Position numbers and translations under genes: made by a program. The notes below the pieces were generated by a model. It was not told where the DNA came from and did no database searches. It was given only the letters and a program-made list of their open reading frames with translations. From Mucilaginibacter sp. OK268 (GTDB lineage: Bacteria > Bacteroidota > Bacteroidia > Sphingobacteriales > Sphingobacteriaceae): a stretch of 64,000 bases of DNA. This document shows, one piece after another, positions 1-8,725 of this stretch. Every line of letters starts with the position of its first letter. Position 1 is the first letter of the stretch. The stretch spans positions 186,001 to 250,000 of the forward strand of contig NZ_FNJV01000002.1 in NCBI RefSeq assembly GCF_900103125.1, in the 5' to 3' direction.

Positions 1-798
1 ATCACCTCGGCCACTAACCTGGTTAAGGCGATTCAAAAATCATACGATTCGGGTAATACATCCATGAAAGACCTGATCAGGCTTAAAGCTTTGCTTTTTG
101 GCCTGCAGAATGACATGGTAGAGAACAACCGCCAGATCAATGATCTGCAAACCGAGCTAAAAACTTTGCTGCAAACCAAAGAGACCGCTTTTGTTGATCC
201 TGTCATTAATGATAAACCAACCGAGAATGTAGCGCTTGATATTCCTTCCTTAATTGAACAAGCCAAAACGAGCAGACCGGATTACCTGTCGAACCAGTAC
301 CAATTGAATTCAGCCACACACAACCTGGCTTATCAGCGGGCATTGGCGGTTCCTGATATTACCATTGGTGCATCTTATGATAAGAACAGCAACTATGCCC
401 CTAACTATTATGGTTTGGAGATCGGTTTGCCCCTGCCCTTTTTTAATCGTAACCAGGGTAATATCAAATCGGCCAAGTATAACATCCAAAGCCAGGAAAG
501 CACTTTAAAACAAAGCGAACTTCAGCTTAAAAATGATGTGGTTGCCGCGGTAAATCAATATAAATTAAATCAACAGCTATTCACTACGCAACAGGTTGAA
601 TTTAATGAACAGTACGATAAATTATTTAGCAGTATGCTTAAAAGCTTTCAGCAACGGCAGATCAGCCTGATTGAGTTTGTCGACTTTTTTGATACATATA
701 AAGATACAAAGCTTAAGATCTTGCAACAGCAGTATAATCTTCAAAAATCTATTGCCGATCTTAATTTTGCTGTTGGTATTCCTGTAATTAAATCCTGA
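1..798 (+). CDS. TolC-family outer membrane efflux channel (5' truncated by window)
   Basis: The reading frame is already open at base 1, so the true start lies upstream; 265 residues are visible. TolC-type proteins form the outer-membrane exit duct of tripartite efflux pumps. Visible features fit an OEP repeat: long amphipathic helices with coiled-coil character (residues about 10-60 and 150-200), the segment DYLSNQYQLNSATHNLAY, then a beta-rich stretch ending in GLEIGLPLPFFNRNQGNI, which is the typical 'P-FNR-G-I' turn of CusC/CzcC proteins. It is followed after 22 bp by a periplasmic adaptor and then the RND pump, so it is the channel of that system. Family assignment is firm; the substrate is inferred from the pump. 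Confidence 0.9.
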   Translation: MTSATNLVKAIQKSYDSGNTSMKDLIRLKALLFGLQNDMVENNRQINDLQTELKTLLQTKETAFVDPVINDKPTENVALDIPSLIEQAKTSRPDYLSNQYQLNSATHNLAYQRALAVPDITIGASYDKNSNYAPNYYGLEIGLPLPFFNRNQGNIKSAKYNIQSQESTLKQSELQLKNDVVAAVNQYKLNQQLFTTQQVEFNEQYDKLFSSMLKSFQQRQISLIEFVDFFDTYKDTKLKILQQQYNLQKSIADLNFAVGIPVIKS

Positions 799-820
799 TA
801 ATTTTTATAAATATAAAATA

Positions 821-1924
821 ATGATGAAAAGAGAAACGCTGTTATCCGGCATCTCCGCTTTACTATTACTTGCTGCCTGCAAAGGCAAGCCTCAACCTGT
901 AGCAGCAAACCTGCCTGTTACCGTTAGCGACTCGATGGCGCGTATGATAACTATTGATACGGCTAAAACCACCGCCATGAAAGAGGAACTCAATCTTTCG
1001 GGTGAGGTATCATATGATGATAACAATGTGATCAAAGTATTCCCTTTCGCTGGTGGCCAAATACAAGAGGTTAAGGTTTCCTTGGGCGATAAGGTTACCA
1101 AGGGCCAAACACTGGCTGTGATGCGGAGCGCAGATATTGCCGGTAATTATACAGACCTGACAGCAACCCGTTCAGACCTGGCCATTGCCAAACGTCAGCT
1201 GGAGCAGGCAGAATATCTGTACAAAAACGGTATATCAAGCGAGCGCGACTACACAGAAGCCAAAGAAAACTATAATAAAGCAGCGGCAGCCAGCACCAAA
1301 GTTCAGCAGCAAATCGCTATCAATGGCGGTGGCAATACCTCAGCAAGCGGTTCGCTGATCATTAAAGCTCCTGAGAGCGGCTATATCGTCGAAAAAAATA
1401 TTACAGCCGGAAGTTTTATACGTCCGGATAATAGCGGCAACATGTTCACCATCTCCAATATGAAAGATGTATGGATCTGGGCCAATGTGTTTGAATCTGA
1501 TATCAGCAAGGTAAAACCTGGCTATACAGCAAAAGTAACTACAGTAGCTTACCCGGGTAAAGTATTCATCGGCAAAGTTGACGCGATCAGCTCGGTTCTT
1601 GATCCCGACAATAAGGTTATGAAAATAAAAATCGTTTTGCCTAACACGGATATGTTACTAAAGCCCGAAATGTTTACCAACGTGGTGATCTCTAATAACG
1701 ATAAGGCTCAATCGGTAGCGGTACCGGCAAAGGGGGTTATTTTTGATAACAGCAAATATTATGTTGTAGTATACAATAGCAAAAGCGATTTAAAAGTACG
1801 CGAAGTAAGCGTAATTAAAACGGTTGATGATGTAAGCTATATCTCATCGGGCTTAAATGCCGGCGATAAGATCATATCTAAAAATCAGCTATTGTTTTAT
1901 GATGCGCTAATGGGTGATAAATAG
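821..1924 (+). CDS. RND efflux periplasmic adaptor (membrane fusion) lipoprotein, CusB/CzcB type
   Basis: The 367-residue protein links the inner-membrane RND pump to the TolC channel. It starts with a lipoprotein signal with lipobox LAAC (Cys20), as expected for an adaptor anchored to the inner-membrane outer leaflet. Order of parts: barrel-sandwich (lipoyl-like) half motif around residues 70-110 (GGQIQEVKVSLGDKVTKGQ), an alpha-hairpin about 110-165 rich in Ala/Gln, the second lipoyl half (APESGYIVEKNITAGSFI), then beta-barrel and membrane-proximal domains. No N-terminal His/Met-rich metal-binding extension is visible. It sits between channel and pump genes in the usual order. Confidence 0.93.
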   Translation: MMKRETLLSGISALLLLAACKGKPQPVAANLPVTVSDSMARMITIDTAKTTAMKEELNLSGEVSYDDNNVIKVFPFAGGQIQEVKVSLGDKVTKGQTLAVMRSADIAGNYTDLTATRSDLAIAKRQLEQAEYLYKNGISSERDYTEAKENYNKAAAASTKVQQQIAINGGGNTSASGSLIIKAPESGYIVEKNITAGSFIRPDNSGNMFTISNMKDVWIWANVFESDISKVKPGYTAKVTTVAYPGKVFIGKVDAISSVLDPDNKVMKIKIVLPNTDMLLKPEMFTNVVISNNDKAQSVAVPAKGVIFDNSKYYVVVYNSKSDLKVREVSVIKTVDDVSYISSGLNAGDKIISKNQLLFYDALMGDK

Positions 1925-1936
1925 ATTTTTTATTGG

Positions 1937-2020
1937 TATCAAGTAGCTAGTATCAAGTATCACGACTTCTAAACGTGGTATTTACAGCCACCAAATGATC
2001 TTGATACTAGCTACTTGATA
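1937..2020. repeat. 21-bp perfect inverted repeat filling the adaptor-pump spacer
   Basis: Arms at 1937-1957 and 2000-2020 are exact reverse complements, extending imperfectly to about 25 bp. Each arm is itself internally repetitive (TATCAAG / TAGTATCAAG words). The spacer is otherwise empty. It belongs with the other word-repeat inverted repeats of this window and could act as a 3'-end hairpin or attenuator within the efflux operon. Confidence 0.85.
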
Positions 2021-2044
2021 CTAAATTAATTACAAGATACTAAA

Positions 2045-5000
2045 ATGAATAAATTCATTAAAAATATAATCTACTTTTCATTAAGGCACCGCTACTTCGT
2101 GTTTTTCATGACGCTGGTATTGGTCGTGCTTGGTATATGGAGCTACCTTAATACCCCTATTGAAACGTTCCCTGATGTTACCAATACACAGATCATCATT
2201 ATAGCCCAATGGCCGGGCCGTAGTGCGGAAGAAGTTGAAAAAATGATCACCATACCTATGGAGACCGTTTTAAACTCCGTACAGAAAAAGGCTAACTTGC
2301 GTACTACTTCCTCATTTGGTTTATCCTATGTACGCATCATTTTTGATGATGACGTGGACGATGCCTTCGCGCGGCAACAGGTATTAAGCCGCCTGGGCAA
2401 TGCCGACCTGCCCGATGGTGTAAAACCTGAAGTAGAACCACCTTACGGCCCTACCGGCGAGATATACCGCTACACGCTTAAAAGCCGTACCAAAACCATC
2501 CATGAACTTACCGCCATTCAGGATTGGATCCTGGATCGTCAGTTTAAATCCGTACCGGGTGTTGCCGACGTAAACAGCTTTGGTGGTGAAGAAAAAACTT
2601 ACGAAGTAAGTGTTAACCCCGCCCTGTTGCAGAAATACAGCCTTACCTCATTAGATGTATACAACGCCATCAACCGCAGCAATATCAACGTAGGTGGCGA
2701 TATCATTGAAAAGAACGACCAGGCCTACATTGTGCGGGGCATCGGTTTAATCAATAATATTGATGAGATCCAGAACATCATCGTCAAAAACGTAAACAAT
2801 GTACCTATACTGGCCAAAGACGTTGCCGAAATTAAAGAAAGCGGTCTGCCCCGTTTAGGACAGGTTGGACGCGACAAGCATAACGACGTTATTGAAGGCA
2901 TTGTAGTAATGCGTAAAGGCGAAAACCCCGCCGAAGTTTTAAAACGGATCCGCGATAAAGTTGCCGATCTGAACAATAACGTACTGCCAAAAGATGTTAA
3001 GATCGATACTTTTTACGATCGTACCAACCTAATGGATTTTTGTACCGAAACGGTTATTCATAACCTTTGCGAGGGCATTATCCTGGTTACCGTCATCGTG
3101 TTCCTGTTCATGGCCGACTGGCGTACTACGCTTATTGTGGCCATCATTATACCGCTTGCCCTATTATTTGCCTTTATATGTTTGCGTCTGAAAGGCATGA
3201 GCGCCAACCTGCTCTCGATGGGTGCCGTCGATTTTGGTATCATCATCGATGGTGCCGTGGTGATGGTAGAAGGGATATTTGTGGCCCTCGACCATCGTGC
3301 CAAAGAAGTAGGGATGCAAAAGTTTAACGGTCTTGCCAAATTGGGGTTATTTAAAAATGTGGGCTCCGAAATGGGTAAAGCCATATTCTTTTCCAAACTC
3401 ATCATCCTCACCTGTCTGGTGCCTATTTTCGCCTTCCAAAAAGTTGAAGGTAAAATGTTCTCACCGTTGGCCTACACCTTAGGTTTTGCATTATTGGGAG
3501 CATTGATATTTACCCTTACCCTGGTGCCGGCTTTGTCCAGTATATTACTGAGCAAAAACGTCAGGGAAAAACATAACCCTATTGTTATATTCTTTGAGAA
3601 GGGCATCCGCCGGATGTTTAATTATACCTACCGCAATCAAAAACTAAGTTTAATTGTGGCCGTATCCTTTATGGCGGTAACCTTCTTCTCGGGTAAATTT
3701 TTAGGCAGCGAGTTTTTACCGCAACTTAATGAGGGCGCTTTGTGGGTAACCGCGCAATTACCGATGAGCACATCGCTGGAGAGTTCGGTAAATGTCACCA
3801 ACAAGATGCGCGATGTACTGGCAACCTTCCCCGAGGTAAAGCAAACCCTGTCGCAGGTTGGCCGTACCAATGACGGTACCGACCCTAAGGGTTTCTTTAA
3901 CGTACAGATCCAGGTCGATCTGAGGCCTAAAGACCAATGGAAAAGTGGCCTGACCCAGGAAGAGTTGATCGCCAATATTGATAAAAAGCTCAGCCAGTTC
4001 CCGGGTATTATTTTCAACTATTCGCAGCCTATTATTGATAACGTTGCTGAAGCTGTTGCCGGTGTACCTGCCTCCATGGCCGTAAAAATATTCGGGCCCG
4101 ATTTTGATGTACTTGACCATAAAGCCGACTCCGTAATGGATGTCCTGAAACATGTACAAGGCGTTGAAGATCTTGGTATACTGCGTAACCTGGGCCAACC
4201 AGAATTCAGGATCGAACTTGACCAGCGCAAAATGGCCCTTTACGGCGTATCAACTGCCGATGCCAATGCCGTTATTGAAATGGCCATAGGCGGTAAAGCG
4301 GCTACTACCCTTTACGAGGGAGAGCGTAAATTCGATATCCGGATCCGCTATCAAAAGCCTTTCAGGGATACCCAGGATAAGATCGAAAACCTGATGGTAC
4401 CTACCATGAACGGGGCTAAGATCGCTATCAAGGAAATATCAAACATCACCACCCAAACCGGGCCGGCCTTTATTTATCGCGATAATAACATGCGTTATAT
4501 AGCGGTTAAATTTTCGGTACGTGGCCGCGATTTAGGAAGCACCATCGCCGAGGCGCAGCAAAAAGTAAATGCCGCCGTTAAGCTCGATCAGGGATATTCC
4601 TTTACCTGGAACGGTGAATTTGAAAATCAGATCCGCGCTTCAACTACTTTAGCCCACGTGGTGCCAATATGTTTGCTGGTTATATTCCTGATACTGTTTA
4701 TCACCTTTGGCAATGCCAAAGATGCTGTGCTGGTTATTATGAACGTACCATTCGCGCTTATTGGCGGTATATTGGCATTGCATATTACCAATACCAACTT
4801 TAGTATATCGGCAGGTATCGGCTTTATAGCCCTGTTTGGCGTTTGTATCCAGAATGGGGTGATATTGGTATCCGTTTTCCGCAAGAATCTCGAAGAGCGC
4901 ATGCACCTTAACGAGGCCATACTGGAAGGCGTAATTTCAAGGGTACGCCCGGTGGTGATGACCGCCCTGATGGCAGCCATCGGTTTACTACCCGCGGCTG

Positions 5001-5185
5001 TATCAACCGGAATTGGTTCCGAAACCCAAAAGCCATTGGCTATTGTGGTGATAGGCGGTCTGGTGACCTCAACCATACTAACCTTACTAATATTGCCGAT
5101 CATTTACGCCATTGTTTACCGCTTAATTCACAGGCGCGAAAACCGTAAGCTTTTGAAAAAAATGGGGGTGGTACGTAATGCTTAA
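2045..5185 (+). CDS. Heavy-metal efflux RND pump, CzcA-type (HME family)
   Basis: The 1046-residue inner-membrane proton/metal antiporter has the normal RND length. The N-terminus has a first membrane helix followed by PIETFPDVTNTQIII and WPGRSAEEVEKMITIPME, characteristic of the HME group. The TM4 motif reads DFGIIIDGAVVMVEG (Asp396, Asp402, Glu409 by my count). The DFG..DGA..VE pattern is the signature of divalent-cation (Co/Zn/Cd/Ni) pumps, unlike CusA pumps for Cu/Ag, which carry an A-G-x-x-D-A pattern. The residue after Glu is Gly where Asn is usual. A second set of helices lies near the C-terminus (about residues 870-1030). Metal specificity is inferred from the motif only. Confidence 0.93.
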   Translation: MNKFIKNIIYFSLRHRYFVFFMTLVLVVLGIWSYLNTPIETFPDVTNTQIIIIAQWPGRSAEEVEKMITIPMETVLNSVQKKANLRTTSSFGLSYVRIIFDDDVDDAFARQQVLSRLGNADLPDGVKPEVEPPYGPTGEIYRYTLKSRTKTIHELTAIQDWILDRQFKSVPGVADVNSFGGEEKTYEVSVNPALLQKYSLTSLDVYNAINRSNINVGGDIIEKNDQAYIVRGIGLINNIDEIQNIIVKNVNNVPILAKDVAEIKESGLPRLGQVGRDKHNDVIEGIVVMRKGENPAEVLKRIRDKVADLNNNVLPKDVKIDTFYDRTNLMDFCTETVIHNLCEGIILVTVIVFLFMADWRTTLIVAIIIPLALLFAFICLRLKGMSANLLSMGAVDFGIIIDGAVVMVEGIFVALDHRAKEVGMQKFNGLAKLGLFKNVGSEMGKAIFFSKLIILTCLVPIFAFQKVEGKMFSPLAYTLGFALLGALIFTLTLVPALSSILLSKNVREKHNPIVIFFEKGIRRMFNYTYRNQKLSLIVAVSFMAVTFFSGKFLGSEFLPQLNEGALWVTAQLPMSTSLESSVNVTNKMRDVLATFPEVKQTLSQVGRTNDGTDPKGFFNVQIQVDLRPKDQWKSGLTQEELIANIDKKLSQFPGIIFNYSQPIIDNVAEAVAGVPASMAVKIFGPDFDVLDHKADSVMDVLKHVQGVEDLGILRNLGQPEFRIELDQRKMALYGVSTADANAVIEMAIGGKAATTLYEGERKFDIRIRYQKPFRDTQDKIENLMVPTMNGAKIAIKEISNITTQTGPAFIYRDNNMRYIAVKFSVRGRDLGSTIAEAQQKVNAAVKLDQGYSFTWNGEFENQIRASTTLAHVVPICLLVIFLILFITFGNAKDAVLVIMNVPFALIGGILALHITNTNFSISAGIGFIALFGVCIQNGVILVSVFRKNLEERMHLNEAILEGVISRVRPVVMTALMAAIGLLPAAVSTGIGSETQKPLAIVVIGGLVTSTILTLLILPIIYAIVYRLIHRRENRKLLKKMGVVRNA

Positions 5186-6180
5186 AAACTTTTTAAACCT
5201 TAAATTTTAACAAATTTTCAATCGAAAACGGGTGAAAAACGCATCACTTTTGCCCGTTTTAACAAAGTTTTAACGCCATTTTAACACTTTTTAACAAATT
5301 TTTGAGAGGTTTTGAAAGGTTTAAAAAGTGTTAATAAACTAATAATCAAATAACTATATAAAAATCGATCGATTTTTGTCCCTTGCGGACCTTAACTAAA
5401 GAGCCCCGGTTTCCCATTATTCAGGAAAACCGGGGCTCTTGGTATATACAAATATACGAAAAATCAGTGTGATATTCTTTGCCAGTTGATACCAAACTAA
5501 CGTGGTTGTCCGGGCGCAGACGACTCACCCCGCCTGCGCTTCGCTGGGCGCCCCTCTCTTCGCCTGCGGCGGAAAGAGGGTGGGGAAATAATGGTGTCTT
5601 ATTTATAATCTCTTTTCTCCGTCAGCAGAACAGCTTCGGGCGAAAGCAGGCAGAACATGTTAGCCTGTGTGGTTGCAGGGGCATTAGCAAACCTCGCCGA
5701 AGCGTGGGGGTAGTGCGAACGAAGTAGCGGCGAGGTTTAGCAGCCCGTGGTTCTGTTTGATTTGCAGGGCAAAGGCCTTGTGCGCAAAGAAGCATTTGCT
5801 GACAAGCCTTTTGGTTACTTTGTGGCTACAAAGTAACTGGCCCTCCCGCGGCCAAGAGCGGGTATACGCCAAGTAATAACTTTTATCCCACCAAAAAAAT
5901 CAGTATATTTGTATATACCACAGCCCGGTTTCCGATCAAAAAGGAAAACCGGGCTATTTTGTTAAGACAAAATATAAGCCAAAAACCACCAGTTTTACAA
6001 TCAAATAATTGACTATCAATCACTTAATACTTTTTAAAGTTTCAAAAACTCACCAAAATCGTGTTAAAATTTGTTAAAAAGTGTTAAAACGAGGGTTTTT
6101 CGATCAATTTTTGGCTCTTTTTCCCCCGTTTTTGACCAGAAAAGTGTTAAAATTTAAGGTTTAAAAAGTTTTTCGGCGGG
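5186..6180. repeat. Composite ~1 kb repeat: inverted R1 ends flanking GC-rich R2 core
   Basis: An AT-rich block R1 (5186-5460) with runs of TTTTAACA and TTTAAACCTTAAATTTTAA is repeated in inverted orientation at about 5900-6180, and again at 17165-17450. Each R1 carries a GC-rich hairpin (5400-5439 and 5922-5955) next to a conserved box TATATTTGTATATACC read toward the hairpin. Between the R1 arms lies a GC-rich block R2 (about 5600-5860) that recurs in reverse orientation at 17560-17815. No open frame in it has protein character. The architecture is MITE-like (inverted ends, no transposase), but a structured-RNA or terminator role is also possible. Confidence 0.8.
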
Positions 6181-6256
6181 GCAATTAATTTTCTTTAAAA
6201 TAATTTAAAATGTTTTTCATCGCCAATCGTCTTTATCTTTAAAGGAGTGAAAAAAA

Positions 6257-6829
6257 TTGATAACCGCCATAATGCCCGACGATAAGAACAGCCAAATTAT
6301 ACATACTATAAAAGCGTATGGTAAAAGCCTGTTGGGTTTTATTCGCCGGAGGGTAAAAAACGATGCCGATGCCGAAGACATTCTGCAGGATGTCTGGTAC
6401 CAGTTTAGTTCGGTGCTCAATTCAGAACCTATTGAACAAACCAGCGCCTGGCTTTACCGGGTAGCCCGCAATAAAATAACCGACAAGCATAAAAAAAAGA
6501 CGGAAACCCTATTGGACGATATGCTTACGGGTGAGGATGAGGAGGACGACACAGCCGATTTCAAGGCTATTTTATTCACCGAAACCAGCACTCCCGAAAC
6601 TGAATACCTGCGCAACCTGTTTTGGGACCAGCTGTTTATTGCACTGGACGAACTACCCTGTGAGCAAAAGGACGTATTTGTATGGCATGAACTGGATGAT
6701 ATGTCGTTCCAGCAAATTGCCGATATCACAGGCGAAAAAATGCAAACCCTGGTATCACGAAAAAGATACGCGGTATTGCATTTGCGTAAACGCTTACAAC
6801 AATTGTATAAAGAAATAACAGAATATTAA
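6257..6829 (+). CDS. ECF-type sigma-70 family RNA polymerase sigma factor
   Basis: A protein of 190 residues (or 185 from the ATG at 6272). Sigma region 2 is seen at about residues 20-60 (LLGFIRRRVKNDADAEDILQ, then DVWYQF) and region 4 near the C-terminus (LPCEQKDVFVWHELDDMSFQ, then IADITGEKMQTLVSRKRYA), a helix-turn-helix that reads the -35 element. The TTG start at 6257 is preceded by AAGGAG nine bases upstream, unusual for this phylum, so both starts are plausible. No classical anti-sigma gene follows; the next gene is a small membrane protein. Position beside a metal pump suggests metal or envelope stress control, which is inference. Confidence 0.88.
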   Translation: MITAIMPDDKNSQIIHTIKAYGKSLLGFIRRRVKNDADAEDILQDVWYQFSSVLNSEPIEQTSAWLYRVARNKITDKHKKKTETLLDDMLTGEDEEDDTADFKAILFTETSTPETEYLRNLFWDQLFIALDELPCEQKDVFVWHELDDMSFQQIADITGEKMQTLVSRKRYAVLHLRKRLQQLYKEITEY

Positions 6830-6878
6830 ATGATGACCGGCACAAAGCCGGTCGCACAAAAAATTAAAGATCAAGAAA

Positions 6879-7295
6879 ATGAAAAAAGTATTTTATTATA
6901 AAGGGCGTTTCATATTTATTCCGCTGGCAGTTGCCGTCTTCCTGCCGCTCATCAGTTTTGTGGTGATGCAGTTGTGGAACAATTTATTGCCCGATATTTT
7001 GCACCTGGGTACTATCACCTTTTGGCAGGCCATGGGCATATTTATTTTATGTAAAATATTGTTCGGCTTTGGCAAAGGCGGCGGGCGCCCTGGCTGGGGT
7101 GGCGATGGGTTTATGCGTGCCCGCATGACCGAGCGTTTTAAAAACATGAGTCCGGAGCAACAGGAAAAATTTAAAGCCAAAATGCGCGACCGTATGTGCA
7201 ACTGGAAAGATCGCGGCGGCCCGGGCTTTAGCAAGTTCGGCCCAGAATGGAACGATTTTAAAACCGAAGAGGAAACTAAAGCGAGCGGAGAGTAA
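6879..7295 (+). CDS. Small membrane protein with Gly/Arg/Met-rich tail, sigma-factor partner
   Basis: This 138-residue protein lies 49 bp behind the sigma factor gene. It has two hydrophobic helices (about residues 11-33 and 46-63) followed by a Gly-rich linker (FGKGGGRPGWGGDGF) and a charged segment MSPEQQEKFKAKMRDRMCNW that resembles the helical 'SPEQ' region of metal- or stress-sensing periplasmic proteins such as Spy/CnrX, though not closely enough to assign a family. As the only membrane protein next to the ECF sigma gene it may act as its membrane regulator. I do not recognise the family. Confidence 0.7.
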   Translation: MKKVFYYKGRFIFIPLAVAVFLPLISFVVMQLWNNLLPDILHLGTITFWQAMGIFILCKILFGFGKGGGRPGWGGDGFMRARMTERFKNMSPEQQEKFKAKMRDRMCNWKDRGGPGFSKFGPEWNDFKTEEETKASGE

Positions 7296-7296
7296 T

Positions 7297-7370
7297 AGTG
7301 AGGGGTGAATAGTGAGCGATCTCAAATTGACAGAAAACAATTTACATCCATTCACTACTCACCACTCAAT
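7297..7370. repeat. Inverted repeat of GTGAAxx 7-mers
   Basis: The left arm starts two bases after the stop codon of the membrane-protein gene and consists of seven-base words (GTGAGGG, GTGAATA, GTGAGCG). The right arm at about 7351-7368 is its imperfect reverse complement, followed by further ATTCACTAA words. It fills most of the spacer before the next gene. Confidence 0.7.
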
Positions 7371-7406
7371 AATTCACTAAATCAATAATTCACTAATTAT
7401 TTAAAG

Positions 7407-7622
7407 ATGGATGTGCTGATATTTTCAACAAGCGTTAAAGAACGGCGCCAGGTGAGCAGGGTAACTACCTTGCTTACCAAATTTCCGGCTATTATGCAAT
7501 GGAACTTTGACCTGGACGATTGCGATAATATATTGCGTATTGAAGCCGAAGGCGTATGCCCGCGCCAGATCGAAACGCTTTTAAAAAAAGCAGGCATCCA
7601 GTGTCAGGAATTGGAATATTGA
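7407..7622 (+). CDS. Small ferredoxin-fold (HMA-like) protein without CxxC
   Basis: A protein of 71 residues with predicted beta-alpha-beta-beta-alpha-beta order: MDVLIFSTSV (strand), helix through RVTTLLTKFP, WNFDLDDCDNILRIEAEGV (two strands), helix RQIETLLKKAGI, final strand. This is the layout of copper-chaperone/HMA domains, but the canonical metal-binding CxxC loop after the first strand is absent (VKERR instead); Cys residues occur at 38, 51 and 66 by my count. It is the last gene of the sigma-membrane protein group near the metal pump, so a sensing or protein-interaction role is more likely than direct metal transfer. Moderate confidence in the fold. Confidence 0.65.
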   Translation: MDVLIFSTSVKERRQVSRVTTLLTKFPAIMQWNFDLDDCDNILRIEAEGVCPRQIETLLKKAGIQCQELEY

Positions 7623-7635
7623 GAAGCAAGATATT

Positions 7636-7741
7636 AGAGTCAAGAATCAAGACAGGGAAATAATAGGTTAATTCGCCTTTAATTTTCTGAAAGATTCAGA
7701 TCAAGCCCTTGTGTTTTGCTTTTGTCCTGGCTCTTGATTCT
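7636..7741. repeat. Inverted repeat of GAGTCAA/GAATCAA 7-mers
   Basis: The left arm, AGAGTCAAGAATCAAGAC at about 7636-7653, is matched by the reverse-complement right arm GTCCTGGCTCTTGATTCT at 7724-7741 with some mismatches. It lies between two convergent genes and fills the spacer, which fits a bidirectional 3'-end hairpin. Confidence 0.7.
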
Positions 7742-7748
7742 AACGAAC

Positions 7749-8246
7749 CTATTTCCCCTTAGCCGGGCTATTGATCTCGATCCAGTATCCGTCAGGGTCC
7801 TGAAAATATAGTTGCAGCACACCATCAGGTCTTAAAGTAGGTTCCTTACTATCACCTTTCCAGTTACCATAAGGAATATGCAGTTCATCAAGCCTTTTGG
7901 CAAATTCTTTTACCGAACCTACTGCAAAGCAAAGATGCTCGGTGATATCGTGCTTATAGCTGCAATTGCCTTGTATAGCATGTAGTTTTACATGATTCCC
8001 CAAACTATACCACTGGTGCAAGGTGTCGGCAAAGGGATTCGGCACTTTTTGCAGGTGCATCACTTCGGTATAAAAGGCAGTACTTTTTTTAAGATCGTGC
8101 ACACAAATAGCAATATGATCAACTATAGGTGCGGCATCAGTTGCGGTTTGGGCCTGGCAAAAGCCGGGTAAAATAAATGCCGCCAACAAGATCGCCCATT
8201 TTAGCCTGCCAGCCTTATGCGTACTTAAATTCAAGAAAATGTTCAT
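7749..8246 (-). CDS. Exported VOC-superfamily (glyoxalase-like) protein
   Basis: The 165-residue protein has an N-terminal signal sequence (hydrophobic stretch about residues 17-31 ending ...GFCQAQ), so it is probably periplasmic, which is unusual for a VOC protein. The mature part is a paired beta-alpha-beta-beta-beta module: IVDHIAICVHDLKKSTAFYT starts the first half and EHLCFAVGSVKEFAKRLDEL the second. Candidate metal ligands are the His in VDHIAI, the His in TEHLCF and the Glu in YWIEINSP, the usual glyoxalase I positions. The reaction is unknown. It is convergent with the HMA-like gene. Confidence 0.88.
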   Translation of the reverse strand: MNIFLNLSTHKAGRLKWAILLAAFILPGFCQAQTATDAAPIVDHIAICVHDLKKSTAFYTEVMHLQKVPNPFADTLHQWYSLGNHVKLHAIQGNCSYKHDITEHLCFAVGSVKEFAKRLDELHIPYGNWKGDSKEPTLRPDGVLQLYFQDPDGYWIEINSPAKGK

Positions 8247-8318
8247 GTTAAGTTTTGGTTTTAAAGCCTAAAGATATAGGTTTAAACGAAGTGCCGGTCA
8301 AGGTCAGTGAATTGTTAC

Positions 8319-8549
8319 TTAGCAGGATACTTGTGGATTAAAATCGCGACAGGGCACATAAAACACAGAATTGTGACGGTTCCAGTCGTCTATATCTATT
8401 AATCCGGATCGGGTTTGATAATGTCTGTCATCGGTGGGGCACTTAACCACATACAAACCAGCCTCACTTGCTTTGATCACCGGACGTGCTCCACAAGTTT
8501 TGCAAAGTTTGCAGTAAATAGATTTAGGTATGGTCAAATAGCCATTCAT
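8319..8549 (-). CDS. Lar-like zinc-ribbon protein (restriction-alleviation family resemblance)
   Basis: A 76-residue protein with a zinc-ribbon: CKLCKTCGARPVI near residues 12-24 and VVKCPTDDRHYQT about 35-47, followed by IDIDDWNRHN. The order 'C-x2-CG-x-x-P ... Y-x-V-x-C ... W-N-R' matches phage and plasmid Lar-type proteins, whose members modulate type I restriction. Here the gene lies in a chromosomal context with no restriction genes in view, about 29 kb from the phage cluster. The similarity is by eye and the family is divergent, so the function is tentative. Confidence 0.6.
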   Translation of the reverse strand: MNGYLTIPKSIYCKLCKTCGARPVIKASEAGLYVVKCPTDDRHYQTRSGLIDIDDWNRHNSVFYVPCRDFNPQVSC

Positions 8550-8725
8550 AACATTTTTTTACGGGTAATATCCTGATGTTGTTACCTGTGTACTCTAATT
8601 TACAGCATAAAAGTGGATTATAATGGAAAGCATTTTATTCATTTAATTAAGTGTTGCTATTAGTCTTTATTGAAATGTGTTTGAGCATCGGTTTCTTTTA
8701 TTATATTTAAAACCATTTAAACTTT

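Noticed and set aside
1937..2020. CRISPR-like array from the repeated words in spacers
   Set aside because: Words are 7-8 bases with no unique spacers of constant size, and no cas genes are present.
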